This document shows, piece by piece, positions 17,564-30,100 of a DNA stretch of 64,000 nt. The position numbers and the translations under genes are program-made. The DNA comes from Spartobacteria bacterium (GTDB taxonomy: Bacteria; Verrucomicrobiota; Verrucomicrobiia; Chthoniobacterales; UBA10450), in assembly GCA_003167555.1 (NCBI GenBank), contig PMSN01000009.1, forward strand, positions 248,001 to 312,000. Direction: 5' to 3'. Position 1 is the stretch's first letter. The number at the start of each line of letters is the position of its first letter. The notes beneath the pieces are model-generated. The model searched no databases. It was not told where the DNA came from and saw nothing but the letters and a program-made list of their open reading frames with translations.

Positions 17564-17726
17564 CGAAGCGAGCGATAACCAAACTTCCGCGAGTGAGGTC
17601 AAGCCCGGCGATAACGTCATCGCGTGCCCGGTCTGTGGCGCGGCGACTGTGCAGGAGAAGTGCAAGGTGATTTGCAAAAGCGACATCTGCCGGGGCCGCG
17701 TCGTCTATAACTGCGCCGAGTTCTAG
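17556..17726 (+). CDS. 56-residue zinc-ribbon protein
   Basis: Starts with ATG at 17556, inside the end of the GNAT gene in another frame, and ends TAG at 17724-17726. After an acidic Ser-rich N-terminus it has CPVCG at about residues 24-28, then CKVICKSDIC and a final Cys in NCAEF, enough cysteines for one zinc ribbon and possibly a second. The short overlap suggests translational coupling with the acetyltransferase. It may bind nucleic acid or a protein partner; this is not known. Confidence 0.72.
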   Translation: MDSEASDNQTSASEVKPGDNVIACPVCGAATVQEKCKVICKSDICRGRVVYNCAEF

Positions 17727-17758
17727 CGGGGCTCACAAATGCAACCGCGACCCTTGGA

Positions 17759-17818
17759 TTGTAGGGCGTCTGTGTCAGACGCCAGGCGAAGATGCCGTTT
17801 CATAGAAACGCCCTACAA
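17759..17818. repeat. TTGTAGGGCGT-family inverted repeat, copy 2
   Basis: Outer arms TTGTAGGGCGT (17759-17769) and ACGCCCTACAA (17808-17818). Inside are a hairpin GGCGTCTG/CAGACGCC and a smaller GTTTC/GAAAC. Same outer arms as 11182-11252 with a different interior, so the ends are the conserved part of this family. Confidence 0.7.
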
Positions 17819-17853
17819 GAGCGAGACTTTAGTCCTCAAGGTTGCTCGGGCGG

Positions 17854-18105
17854 TTAGCGCCAGATTCGTGTCTGGCCACGACGGCGCGGGCTGCCGCCTT
17901 CGTACTGGAAAACTTCTTCCAGCGGTTTGCCGAACGCGGTCGCAATCCGGAAGGCTAACTCCAGCGAGGGAGAGTACTTCTCGCCCTCGATCGCAATAAT
18001 GGTTTGCCTGGTCACATCCACCTGCTCCGCCAGTTCCTGCTGCGTCATTTCCCCGAACTCAAAGCGCAATCGCCTGAGATTATTGCTTACCCTGGCCGCT
18101 CTCAT
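17854..18105 (-). CDS. XRE-family transcriptional regulator
   Basis: 83 residues with one helix-turn-helix: [20 protein letters not shown] then [20 protein letters not shown], the usual Cro/C1 pattern, and a C-terminal tail with no sensor domain. Compact size and the partner gene match small XRE regulators paired with multi-pass membrane proteins. Start ATG at 18103-18105 with GGGAG seven bases upstream. The upstream gene's stop is two bases before it, so the pair is an operon. It probably binds the dyad at 18593-18610 to control its own operon; this is inference. Confidence 0.86.
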   Translation of the reverse strand: MRAARVSNNLRRLRFEFGEMTQQELAEQVDVTRQTIIAIEGEKYSPSLELAFRIATAFGKPLEEVFQYEGGSPRRRGQTRIWR

Positions 18106-18107
18106 AA

Positions 18108-18590
18108 TCAGCTCCCACGACGGTAGCAGACCACCTGGGTGGAGTATCTAGTCGCTTCTGCAAGCACAAAACATAGAAACAACATCTGGCTGATAAATGC
18201 CGGCGCCAGCAAGGACCCAGTGCGAGTCAAAGCGGGAACCATGATCACGGCCCACCCAAAGAATGCGAAAATCCAATAGGCGTGCCTGAAGGACTTCGAC
18301 TCGATGATAGCATCTCGTTCATCCTTCGGTTCCCGCTTGGAGCGGATGACGATTTGGGCGACCACATGCAGCAGCACTTGCCAGATGCTGGCGATGAAGA
18401 ACCCAGTGATGACCAAGCTGATCTTGAGTTCGTCCCGGGCGAACAACCGGAAGATCTGCGCAAAATAAGGGACGAAAACTACGACGGTTGTGAGCAGGCA
18501 AGCCCAGGCGCCCTTCTCGCGGAATGACATGTTGGACTCTGATATGGTTGATGTTGGTGGCATATCGGTAGTGTCATGTATACCAGACAT
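18108..18590 (-). CDS. Four-TM membrane protein paired with the XRE regulator
   Basis: Up to 160 residues with four predicted helices (about residues 28-47, 58-79, 107-124 and 130-148). DUF2178-like in layout, but not certain. The start is unclear: ATG at 18588-18590 lies two bases from the candidate operator and has no ribosome-binding site. ATG at 18561-18563 or 18528-18530 (MSFREKG) would leave room for a promoter. The protein may sense or relay a membrane signal to the regulator; this is inference. Confidence 0.7.
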   Translation of the reverse strand: MSGIHDTTDMPPTSTISESNMSFREKGAWACLLTTVVVFVPYFAQIFRLFARDELKISLVITGFFIASIWQVLLHVVAQIVIRSKREPKDERDAIIESKSFRHAYWIFAFFGWAVIMVPALTRTGSLLAPAFISQMLFLCFVLAEATRYSTQVVCYRRGS

Positions 18591-18592
18591 GG

Positions 18593-18610
18593 TGTCAACT
18601 ATAGTTTACA
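18593..18610. promoter_or_regulatory. Candidate operator for the XRE operon
   Basis: TGTCAACTATAGTTTACA is an 18-base palindrome with one mismatched pair, centred on AACTATAGTT. It lies directly upstream of the membrane-protein/XRE operon, contains a -10-like TATAGT on the minus strand, and has the length and symmetry expected for a small XRE dimer. Binding is inferred. Confidence 0.55.
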
Positions 18611-18650
18611 TACCTTCTTTGGGAGGATTGCGCGCGCGGGAATTCCCAAA

Positions 18651-18732
18651 TTGTAGCGGCGGTCTATGACCGCCGACCGCTTGGGGATCGCGAAAGACAC
18701 GGCGGAGAGGCTAGACCGCCGCTCCAGCTACA
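18651..18732. repeat. TTGTAGCGGCGGTCTA-family inverted repeat
   Basis: Left arm TTGTAGCGGCGGTCTA (18651-18666), continuing TGACCGCCG to form its own hairpin; right arm TAGACCGCCGCT...CTACA (18712-18732). A single left arm recurs at 61600-61615. Located at the end of the M3 peptidase gene. Confidence 0.62.
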
Positions 18733-18740
18733 GAGACGTG

Positions 18741-20987
18741 CTACTTGGGTGGAACTGCGGCGGGGGCGGTCTTATCCAGGCCACGCCGCTTCAAAAGAGG
18801 CGCGACATCGGGATCGCCGCCGGTGAAGTTGCGGAACAACTTCATGGCATCGTCGCTGCCGCCGCGCGAAAGCAGGGTCTCGCGGAAGTGATCGCCGTTC
18901 TCGCGCTTGAGGCCGCCGTGCTGCTTGAACCACTCGACGCTGTCGGCATCGAGCACCTCGCTCCAGAGGTAGGAGTAGTAGCCGGCAGAGTAACCGCCCG
19001 CGAAGGCATGGGAGAAGTAGGTGGATCGATAACGTGGCGGCACTGGCGGGTAATCCACGCCCGCTTTCTTGAGCGCCTCAGCTTCGAACGCCAGCGTGTC
19101 GGTCGGAATTTCCTCGGGCTTGAGTTGATGCCATGACTGATCGAGCAGTGTAGCAGCCAGGTATTCCGTGGTCTTAAAGCCTTGATTAAACTTGTCCGCT
19201 GCCAGCATCTTGTCGAGCAGTTCGCTCGGCATAAGTGCACCTGTCTTGTAATGCTTGGCGTAGTTCTTCAGGATCTCAGGCCAGGTGGCCCACATCTCGT
19301 TGACTTGCGATGGATACTCGACGAAATCGCGCGGCACGCTCGTGCCGCTGAAGCGCGGATACTTCACATTGGAAAACATTCCGTGCAAGGCATGGCCAAA
19401 CTCATGGAAAGCTGTCCTTACTTCATCATAGGTCAACAAGGTAGGTTCGCCCGCGGGCGGCTTGGGGATGTTAAGGTGGTTGGCGACGACCGGCTTGGTG
19501 CCGAAGAGTCCGCTTTGCGGCACGTACTGGTTCATCCAGGCCCCGCCACGCTTTGACGGACGAGCATAGTAGTCCCCGATAAAGAGTGCGAGCGGCTTGC
19601 CATCACGATCGGTGACTTCCCAGATCCGAACCTCCGGCAGGTAAACCGGCAGGTCTTTGCGTTCCTTGAAGGTAAGACCGTAGAGCTTGCCGGCGGCGAA
19701 GAAGACGCCATCCGTGATCACATGGTTCAACTCAAAGTAAGGCTTGAGCTGCGACTCATCGAAGGCATAACGCGCTTTGCGCACCTTCTCGGAGTAGAAA
19801 TCCCAATCGCAGGCCGCGAGCTGGAAACCGCCTTTCTCCTGGTCGATGATGGTCTGCATGTCGGCGCCTTCGCGTTTGGCATTTGCCACCGCGGCGGGCG
19901 CCAGGTCGGCGAGGAGCTTGTTGACCGTCGGGACATCATGCGCGGTCTGGTCTTCCAATTGGTAGGCAGCGTGATTCGCATAGCCGAGTAACGTGGCGCG
20001 CTCGGCCCGCAACTTCGCGGTGCGATTCACCACTTCCTTGTTGTCCCACTCCCCGCCGTGGCTATTCCGCGCGAGCGACGCTTGCATGATCTTCTCGCGA
20101 AGTGCGCGGTTCTGAAGCGAGGCGAGCGAAGGTTGCCCGGTCGTATTCAACAATCGGATGACGAACTTGCCTTCCTTCCCGTCCGCTTTCGCGGCGGCAG
20201 CGGCCGCGGCGATCTCATTATCGGAAAGGCCGGCCAGCTCGGCCCGATCGTTCACGACGATGGACCCGGCATTTTTCTCCTTGAGCACGTTTTGCTCGAA
20301 AGTGGTTTGCAACGTAGCCAGCTCCGAGTTGATCGCTCTGAGCTTCGTCTTGTCGGCCTCGGAGAGCTTGGCGCCGGCGCGGACGAAATCCTTGTAATAA
20401 CGCTCGAGGAGCCATTTCGACTCGGGGTCGAGTCCGCTCTTATCGCGATCGTTGTAGAGCGCTTCGATCCGGGCGAAGAGCGGGCCATTCAGATGGATCG
20501 CATCGGAGTGCGCGGAAAACTTGGGCGCCATCTCCTTCTCGATTTTCTGGATGGTGGGATTGGTATTCGCGCCGGCGAAATTGGAAAAGATGCGGCGAGC
20601 GCGGCCGAGAAGCTGGCCCGATTTCTCGAGCGCGACGATCGTGTTCTCGAAGGTCGGCTTCTCGGTTTGCTTGGCGACGGCGTCGGCTTCCTTTTCCTCC
20701 TCGGCGATCCCCTGCTCCAGCGCGGGCTGGAAATGTTCGTCCTTGATCTTATCGAACGGAGGAAGCTGATACGGCAGCGTGCTTTCCGTGAGGAGCGGAT
20801 TAGCGGTTGCTGGATTTGTGGTCACTGGTTTGGAAAGGCTGGGCGAGGCAGAGGCCGGCGCCGCGGCGCGGCAAAGCGGAACGGTGCTGCATCCGAGCGC
20901 AAAGAGCAATGTGGCGACACATACGCCGCGGAGCGGATGAGCGGAAGAAGAAGGCGAAGAGGAAGAAGGACGAATGAGGTTTTGCAT
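18741..20987 (-). CDS. M3-family metallopeptidase (peptidyl-dipeptidase Dcp-like), lipoprotein
   Basis: About 748 residues from ATG at 20985-20987. The zinc site FHEFGHALHG (HExxH at about 528-532) with a downstream Glu in the helix around PRDFVEYPSQVNEMWA marks the thimet/M3 family; length and wording fit Dcp (peptidyl-dipeptidase) or oligopeptidase A. Unlike the cytoplasmic E. coli forms, it starts with a hydrophobic stretch and lipobox FALGC, so it is probably a membrane-attached lipoprotein that trims peptides outside the inner membrane. An upstream ATG at 21044 would add 19 residues. Confidence 0.9.
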   Translation of the reverse strand: MQNLIRPSSSSPSSSAHPLRGVCVATLLFALGCSTVPLCRAAAPASASPSLSKPVTTNPATANPLLTESTLPYQLPPFDKIKDEHFQPALEQGIAEEEKEADAVAKQTEKPTFENTIVALEKSGQLLGRARRIFSNFAGANTNPTIQKIEKEMAPKFSAHSDAIHLNGPLFARIEALYNDRDKSGLDPESKWLLERYYKDFVRAGAKLSEADKTKLRAINSELATLQTTFEQNVLKEKNAGSIVVNDRAELAGLSDNEIAAAAAAAKADGKEGKFVIRLLNTTGQPSLASLQNRALREKIMQASLARNSHGGEWDNKEVVNRTAKLRAERATLLGYANHAAYQLEDQTAHDVPTVNKLLADLAPAAVANAKREGADMQTIIDQEKGGFQLAACDWDFYSEKVRKARYAFDESQLKPYFELNHVITDGVFFAAGKLYGLTFKERKDLPVYLPEVRIWEVTDRDGKPLALFIGDYYARPSKRGGAWMNQYVPQSGLFGTKPVVANHLNIPKPPAGEPTLLTYDEVRTAFHEFGHALHGMFSNVKYPRFSGTSVPRDFVEYPSQVNEMWATWPEILKNYAKHYKTGALMPSELLDKMLAADKFNQGFKTTEYLAATLLDQSWHQLKPEEIPTDTLAFEAEALKKAGVDYPPVPPRYRSTYFSHAFAGGYSAGYYSYLWSEVLDADSVEWFKQHGGLKRENGDHFRETLLSRGGSDDAMKLFRNFTGGDPDVAPLLKRRGLDKTAPAAVPPK

Positions 20988-21139
20988 AAGTGGAGAAGCC
21001 GCAGCTCCGTTCCGCGGAGCGATCGGGCGAGAGGCACTAAACAATTTACTCGCAGTTCCGCAAGCGACGTTCTCATTTTCGATGGTGGGCTGGGTTTGTC
21101 AGGTGCTAAACGATCTTTACGGAGACTGCTGAAATATTC

Positions 21140-24100
21140 TTGACGCCGCTCCCTTCGTCCAAAGAAACGACGCCGATTTCGTCATCTCTCCCCCGCAAAA
21201 CACGCCCAGCTTTTCACAAGCCATGGAGAGCAAATCTCCGCCGCACTCGCTTATCTGACTCGGTGGGGGAACAGACTACGACCGCTCGCGATGCCCATAC
21301 ACGAGCAAAACCAGGTTGGAGGTCGATCACGCACACACCCCATCACAAACAAACCGCCCTTCTCCTGCTCTGCGGGATCATCCTGATTCTCTACCCAGGC
21401 TCTGCCTTCGCGCAGGCGCCAGTCAAAATCGAAACGCTCAGTGTGGCGACGGGCGCAGCGCTGGATTTTGATGGCTCGGATGATTACGTGCAGCGCGCTT
21501 CGTCGCTGGTAGTTGGAACTAATGACTTCACGATTGAGGCGTGGATCAATCCAACCGACGGCGCAGGATTCTCTTCAATCATCGCCCAGGACATTAGCGG
21601 TAATGCACCCAGCGTCGCTCCGCCGCCGACGCCGGATTACACCGTCACGACCACGGGCGGTGCGATTGTGGTTACAGACGTTTCGGGGAATAGCGATACC
21701 CTTGACATTTCCGAACCGAGCCCCACTAACATCAAGTTTGCCGCGACGGGACGAACTTTCAGCGTCGATGGCGGTGCGTTCATCACGGGTGATTCGGGCA
21801 ATATCCCCCTGACCGGCATCACCAGCATTACGGTCAATGGACAAGGGGGCGATGACACGATCAACGTCGGCGCGTTTACGGGCACTATGCCCAGCCTGAC
21901 CATCAACGGCGGCACCGGCGATGATACGGTGAACTTAAACGGCGACATTACCTTCGCGGTGGACGCCAGCCTCGATGTCGATCTGCAAAACGACGATCCG
22001 ACGCCGGGAACGGATGCGGTGAACGTTGCGGCGAGCGCGAACCTGATTACCTCCGGCACCGGGACGATTACGGTGAGGTGCAGCAATAACGTGACGATGA
22101 ACGGCGGTTCCAGCTTCGTGACGGAAAACGGCAACTTGATCGTGGAGGCCAACCAGCAAGTCACGCCGACGTCCGGCGGTGTCGCGGGCATCGATGTCAA
22201 CGGAGCCCTGATTCAGGCAACCGGCACGGGAACGGTGACCGTAAAGGGCAAGGGAGGTGACACCGGCGGCAGTAACATCGGTGTGCTAATTCACGGTGGC
22301 GGGAACATTATCGGCGGGACGAGCGGTCTGCTGACGGTGCAAGGCAGCGGCGGCGCTAGTCCCTCGGGGAGTAGCAACTTCGGCGTCAATGTCACCGACA
22401 CGAGTTCAACGATCACATCGAACGGGGGCAGTGTGTCGGTGACCGGCACCGGGGGCGGCGCGCTCGACAGCTTCTTTAACGGCGGCGTCGCGGTGCAAAA
22501 TGCCGGGCAGATCACATCGGGCGGGGGCAACGTGTCGGTGACCGGCACCGGGGGCGGCGCAGACAGCAGCTCGAACAACTATGGCGTCTTTGTGGAAAGT
22601 GCCGGTCAGATCACGGCGGGGCTTAGCGGCACGGTCACCGTCGTGGGCCAGGGTGGCAACCTGACGGGGGCCGGCAGCAGCAACTACGGCGTCTCTGTCA
22701 GTGGCACGAGTTCGACGATCACGTCGAACGGGGGCACCGTGTCGGTGACCGGCACCGGAGGCGGCGCGGGCGGCACCTCATCTTCTAACTATGGCGTCTT
22801 TGTGCAATCTGCCGGTCAGATTACGGCGGGGGTTAGCGGCACCGTCACCGTGTTGGGCCAGGGCGGCAGCAACACCACGGCGACCGGAGGGAGCGACAAC
22901 AACGGCGTCTATGTCAGTGGCACGAGTTCGACGATCACGTCGAGCGGGGGCAACGTGTCGGTGACCGGCACCGGCGGCGACGCGGGCAGCAGCTCGAGCA
23001 ACTATGGCGTCTTTGTGGAAGGTGCCGGTCAGATCACGGCGGGGCTTAGCGGCACGGTCACCGTCGTGGGCCAGGGTGGCAACCTGACGGGGACCGGCGG
23101 CAGCAACTACGGCGTCTATGTCACTGGCACGAGTGCGACGATCACGTCGAGCGCGGGCAACGTGTCGGTGACTGGCACCGGGGGCGGCGCGGACAGCAGC
23201 GCGAGCAACTTCGGCGTTGTGGTGCAAAGTGGCGGTCAGATCACAGCGGAAGGTAGCGGCACCGTCGCCGTTGTGGGCCTGGGCGGCACGGGGACCGGGG
23301 GAACCAACTATGGCGTCTGGGTCCTTGGCACGAGTGCGACGATCACATCGGGCGGCGGCAGCGTGTCGGTGACCGGTACCGACGGGGGAGGAAGTGACAG
23401 CATCGCGATCTTAGCCGGAATCAACAGTGCGATCACGACGGCGACCAATGGAGGCACCCTCACGCTGATCGGCGACAGCATGAATATCGACCCCACGGCG
23501 ACCATCAGCGCCCAAAACACCAGCAGCGTCACGCTCCGGCAACGCACCACTGGTGTCGCCATCAACCTGGGGACGGCAACCGATACGAGCGGCGGCCCGC
23601 TTGGCCTGTCAGACGCCGAACTCGACGTCGTCACCGCCGGCACGATCAACATCGGCGACAGCAACAGCGGCGCGATCACCGTCAGCGCGGCGATCACTCG
23701 TCCAGGTTCGACCATTCTGAACCTGACCTCGGGGGCGAACATTGACCTCACCACCGGCTCGCTGAACAGCGCGGGCGGCAATGTGACGCTCACTCCCGGC
23801 ACCAACGTCTTCCCCAGCCACACCGGCGTGGATGTGACCACGGGCGCCGCCGCGACGCTCAACCTAACGAGTGGGAAAGATCTGAAGATCGTCATCACCA
23901 ACACGACGGCCGACAGCGGCTACACCCAGCTCAACGTCGCTGGCCTGGTGAACCTTAACGGCGCCAACCTCTCATTCAGCGGCAGCACCTATACACCTGT
24001 TGGTGGCGAGAGTTTCACCATCGTCAACAACGACGGCAGCGATCCTATTACCGGCACGTTCAGCGGCCTGGCCGAAGGCGCGATTATTCCGAACTTCCTC

Positions 24101-27100
24101 GGTTCGAGTTTGAGCGCGCAGATCAGCTATATCGGAGGCACGGATAGTAATGACGTTGTGATCACGGTCGCAACTCCGACTCCGACTCCCACCCCCACAC
24201 CAACTCCCACTCCTACACCCACACCAACGCCGACGCCTACTCCGACACCTACGCCAACTCCGACACCCACACCATGCGGCGGAACGGTCGTTACCAACAC
24301 CAGTAACAGTGGCGCGGGCTCGCTGCGCGACATTGTTGCCGCTGCCTGCGACGGTGCCACGATCACCTTCAGCCTCGGCTCGGGACCGCACACAATCACG
24401 CTGACCAGCGGGGAAATCTTGATCGACAAGGACGTAACGATTAACGGCCCCGGCGCTTGTCTTCTTACCATTAGTGGTAACAACGCCAACCGTGTTTTCG
24501 ATATCGCGAGTGGCACCACCGTTACCATCTCGGGTGTGACTGTTACGAATGGGCGTGCTCCGAACATTTTCCCAGTGGGCGGCGGTATCCTGAGCTATGG
24601 CACGCTCACTCTTAACGATTCCATCATCAGCAACAATGTGGCGGACAGCGGCGGCGGCGGCGTCTGCATCACGGATGGCAGCGCGACGATTAACCGCTGC
24701 ACGTTCACTGGCAATAACACCGGCGCCGGTAATGGTGGTGCGCCGGGTGGCGGACTCTACGTTAATGGGCCTGGCTCCATCGTCGTCAACGTTAATAACA
24801 GCACTTTCTACAACAACCAGGCGGTGCAAGGCGGAGGCGCAGCTTCCTGGGCAGGCACAACGAACCTAACGAGTGTCACCATCTCCGGTAACTCCGATGG
24901 CGGCGGAGCCGGAGGCGGCATATTCAATATAGCTACTTTGACCATAAACAACAGCATCGTTGCTAACAACAGCCCAAATGACGTTGGCGGCAGCAGCTCT
25001 GGCGGCTACAACTTCATCGGTGGTGATCCGCAGTTGGGATCACTGCGCGATAACGGTGGCTGCGTGCCCACGATGGCTCCGCAGCCCGGCAGCCCGGTTA
25101 TCGATCAGGGCAATGCGTTTGACCTAACGACGGATGAACGCGGATTTACACGCCCGGTTCGTTATAGCGATACCATAGCTCCACCTGTGGGCGGCGATTT
25201 CAGTGACATCGGCGCGGTCGAGCTGGCAACGCCTCCACCGTGCACACCGCCGCCACCTAACATGGTGAGCTGGTGGCCGGGTGACGGCAATACCACGGAC
25301 ATTCAGGGTGGAAACAACGGCACACTCCAGGGCAGCGCTACCTATGGATCCGGAGAAGTCGCGCAAGCGTTTGGCTTCAACGGGACAAGTGCCTATGTGG
25401 CTATTCCAAATCAAAGCGCCTACAATATTTCCGACGTCATCACGATCGATGCCTGGGTTAAGATATCCGCTTTAACGAACCCAGGATTCGACCCGGTTAT
25501 CACCAAGGGCGATAACGCATGGCGGTTGCAAACCCAGGCCACCTCGAACCACATCGCCTTCGGGACAAGTGGGCTGACCAACGTCGACCTCGAGGGCACC
25601 ACGAACATCAACGACGGTCAATGGCACCACGTCGCCGCTGTTTTCGACGGCAGCACCAAATACCTTTACGTCGACGGCGCCCTGGATGCCTCGGCCGCTG
25701 TGACCGGCACCATCGCGCAGACTAATGCCGAGGTCAGAATCGGTAACAATTCGGAGCAGCCGGACCGGTTCTGGAATGGCCTGATCGATGAGGTCGAAGT
25801 GTTTCATGCGGCGCTGGACATCAATGCAATCAAAGCCATCTACAACGCCGGCGCCGGCGGCAAGTGCAAGCCTTGCGTAACACCGCCGCTTAAGATGGTC
25901 AGCTGGTGGCCGGGCGACGGACACGCCAACGACATTAAGGGGACGAGCAACGGCACCTTCAACGGCACTCCTGCGTACACCGCCGGCCATGTGGGTCAGG
26001 CCTTCAGCCTAAATGGCAGCAGTTTCATTTCGACGAACCTTGATGTTCAACCAAGCGCGATGCCGACCACAACGTGGGACGCATGGGTCTATCCCACGAA
26101 CAGTTCTGGGCGGCAAACTATCTTCGCGGATGACGATGGGGGCTTTGATCGTGGCGTCATTACCACAGGCGGCAACTTTACGGTCTTTACCGGAGGCAGC
26201 GGGGCAGGGCAGTGGGCGCCAGTAGCGGCGGATCTTGGCCGCTGGCAACACATCGCTGTTACCTACACGTCTACCGACGTTAAATTCTATAAAGATGGCG
26301 TGGAGTATTCGTTTGGCTCCCCCGCAACCGGTCAGGCCTCCAACAACAAATTCACTATCGGCGCCAATCCCATCTCCGGTGGAGTCGAAAACTTTACCGG
26401 GTTGATCGATGAGGTAGAAGTCTTCAGCCCAGCAATTAGTGCCGGCGATGTCCAGGCCATTTACGCCGCCGCCAGCGCAGGCAAGTGCAAGCCGCCGCCG
26501 GTGCTGACCACGAACGCTTCCCCGGCAGCCACAGTCGGAAACAACATCTCGGACACAGCAACGCTGGCGAGTGGGAACAACCCGACTGGAACGATCACCT
26601 TCGATGTCTACGGACCGGACGATGCGACCTGTGGCAGTGCACCGGCGCTGACCTCAACGGTAACAGTTAACGGTGACGGCAACTACAATTCAGCCAACTT
26701 TCTGCTAACTCCCGGCACCTACCGTTTCCGGGCGAGTTATAGCGGCGACGCGAATAACCCCGCATTAACTACCACGTGCAGTGACGCCAACGAGTCAGTG
26801 CTGGTGAGCAAGGCGAACCCGACAATCGCCACCGCCGCCTCCGCCGCGACGACTCTTGGCGACACGATTTCCGACACCGCAACGTTATCGGGCGGCTTCA
26901 ATCCTTCGGGCACAATCACTTTCAACGTCTATGACTCCAGCGACCCAGCTTGTAGCGCCACACCATTATTTAGCTCGACCACATCGGTTGCTGGCAATGG
27001 CCCTTATACGTCCGTTTCCTTCACCCCGACGTCCCCCGGCACTTACCGGTTCGTGGCGACTTATAGCGGCGACGCCAATAACACCACTGTAGCAACGGCG

Positions 27101-30100
27101 TGCAATGATCCAAATGAATCGGTTCTGGTGAACCCGGCGAACCCGACGATCGCCTCGCAAGCCTCCGCCGCGACGACTATTGGTAACACGATTTCCGACA
27201 CGGCCACGTTATCGGCCGGCTTCAACCCAACGGGCACAATCACTTTCAAGCTCTATGGGCCGAACGATGCCAGTTGCGGCGGCGCAGTCATCTTCACTTC
27301 GACGGTGCCGGTCAGCTCCGGTAACGGGACCTACGCCTCCGCCACGTTCACTCCGGCGTCCCCCGGCACTTACCAGTTCGTGGCGAGTTATAGCGGCGAC
27401 GGCAACAACAATGTGGCCGCCACAGCCTGCGGTGATGCGAGCGAGTCGGTTCTGGTGAACAAGGCGACCCCGACGGTGACTACGCAGGCATCCAGCCCAA
27501 CGATCGTCGGCACGGTGATATCGGACAGCGCAACGATCTCGGCGGGGTTCAATCCCACCGGCACAATCACGTTCAATGTCTACGGACCTGACAATGTAAC
27601 CTGTGATGGCACGCCTGCCTTCACCTCCACTATTTCGGTGAGCGGAGGCGGCACCTACAACTCCGGCACTTTCATCCCCACGGCAGCGGGCACGTATCGC
27701 TTCACCACCGGTTATAGCGGTGATGCAAACAATAACGTCGTGGCCACGGCGTGCAACGCTTCGAACGAATCAGTCACGGTAGGCAAGGCCAACCCGACAG
27801 TGGCGACGCAGGCATCGGCTAGCGTCACAGTCGGCGGAAACATCTCCGACGCGGCCACGTTATCCGGCGGCGTCAATCCGACTGGCACCATCACATTTAA
27901 TGCTTACGGACCGAACGATGCAAGCTGCGGCGGGACGCCCGCGTTTACCACAACAGTAACAGTTACTGGTAACGCCACCTACAACTCAGGTAACTTTACC
28001 ACTGCCTCTGCTGGCACCTATCGCTTTGTGGCGAGTTACAGCGGCGACGCGAATAACGCCGCGAAAGCCACCGCCTGCAGTGATGCCAACGAATCTGTTG
28101 TCGTCAGCAAGGCGGTCACGGCCATCTCGACGACCGCTTCGTCCGCGACCACGGTGGGCGGAACGATGTCGGACACTGCCACCCTCTCGGGCGGGGTAAG
28201 TCCCACCGGCACGATTACCTTCAACGTTTACGGACCGAACGACTCTGCTTGCGGCGGCGCCGTCGCGTTCAGCTCGACTTCAACGGTAAACGGCAATGGG
28301 AACTACACCTCCGCCTCGTTTACTCCGGCTGCGCCCGGCACCTATCGGTTTGTCGTGAGTTATGGCGGCGACGCCAATAACACTGTCGCGGCCACAGCTT
28401 GCGGTGATGCGGGCGAGTCCGTTGTGGTAAGTAAGGCAAATCCGACCATCGCCTCCGCCGCGGTTAATGTGGGCGGAGCTATTTCTGACAGCGCTACCCT
28501 TTCGGGCGGCGTAAGCCCTACTGGCTTGATCACCTTCACGGTGTTTGGTCCGGATAACACTACTTGCGGCGGCACACCCGTGTTCACATCGACCAAGACA
28601 GTTAATGGCAATGGCACCTACACTTCAGATCCCTTCACGCCGACGTCACCTGGCACCTATCGCTTTATCGCGAGTTATAGCGGCGACGCCAATAACAATG
28701 TCGCCGCCACAGCCTGCGGTGATGCGAGCGAGTCGGTTGTGGCGGCTTGTTTCGAACCGCCGGCTAACATGGTCGCGTGGTATCCGGCGGAAGGAAACGA
28801 CAATGACATTCAGGGACCGACCTTCGAGAACGGGACGCCAGTCAGCAGTCCGGGCTTCGCCGCGGGCAAGGTTGGACAAGCATTCAGCTTCAATGGATCG
28901 AATTCTGTCTCGATCGGCAGTCCGGCGGCGCTCAAATTAACTTCCGGCGTCACGGTTGATGCCTGGGTGAAACCCACCAGTCAGCCGGCCAACGGAACGC
29001 TGGAAGGCGTGCTGACGAAGTGGGCCCAGAACTTCGGCATCAGTAACAGTTCGGATTCGTTCTCGCTCTGGCTGCAATACAACAGCGGCACCGGCATGTG
29101 GGCGATCTTCAGCGGAATTCACCTCGCCAATGGATCCGAACCGCTCCTTGCCGGCGGCTCGATACCACTCAACACTTTCACCCACGTAGCGATGAGTTAT
29201 GACGGCGCCTCCGGCTCATACGTCATTTACGTGAACGGCGTCGCCGTCAGCTCGACGACGGTGACTCCGCAGAACCTCATTGGCGTGGACGCGAACATCG
29301 CGATCGGGCGCGAACAGACCGGTCAGACCAGGTTCTTCACCGGACAAATAGATGAAGTCGAAATTTACAGCCGCGGGCTCTCGGGCACAGAGATCGCGAA
29401 CATCTACAACGCGGCGACCTTCGGCAAGTGCAAGCACGGGCTAATCCAATTCAGCGCGCCGACCTACAGCGTCGGTAAAGGCGGTGGCAACGCGACCATC
29501 ACCGTGAAGCGCACGGACGGCAGCATGGGCGCGGTCTCGGCCCAGTTCGATACCAGCGACGGCAGCGCCACCGCCGGCAGCGACTACACCGCGGTAAACA
29601 ACTTCACCGTCAACTTTGCCGACGGCGACACGGCTGACAAGACGATCCAGATCCCGATCACCGACAATAACGTCTTCGACGCTAACGAGACCGTGAACCT
29701 CGCGCTCACCAATGCGACGGGCGGCGCGCAGATAGGCCCGCAGGGCACTGCTGTCTTGACTATTAACGAAGACGACCCAGCTCCGACCTTGGCCATCGAT
29801 AGCGTGAGTCACAACGAAGGCAACAGTGGCACGACAGCCTATGTCTTCACCGTCACTAAGACAGGTAGTACGGAGCTGAATGCTACGGTGAACTTCACCA
29901 CTGTGGACGGCTCGGCGACGGTGGCTGATAGCGACTATCAGGCGAATTCCGGTTCGCTCACCTTCCTGCCGGCCGACACGACCAAGCAGATCACGGTGCT
30001 GGTGAACGGCGACACCAAGTTTGAGACAGACGAAACCTTCACCGTCCATCTCTCAGGCGCGGGTAACGCCACAATCACCACGGCCGACGGCACAGGCACC

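Noticed and set aside
20058-21143. Plus-strand open frame of 361 codons over the M3 peptidase gene
   Set aside because: Antisense to a gene with an HEFGH zinc site; the translated composition is that of a shadow frame.
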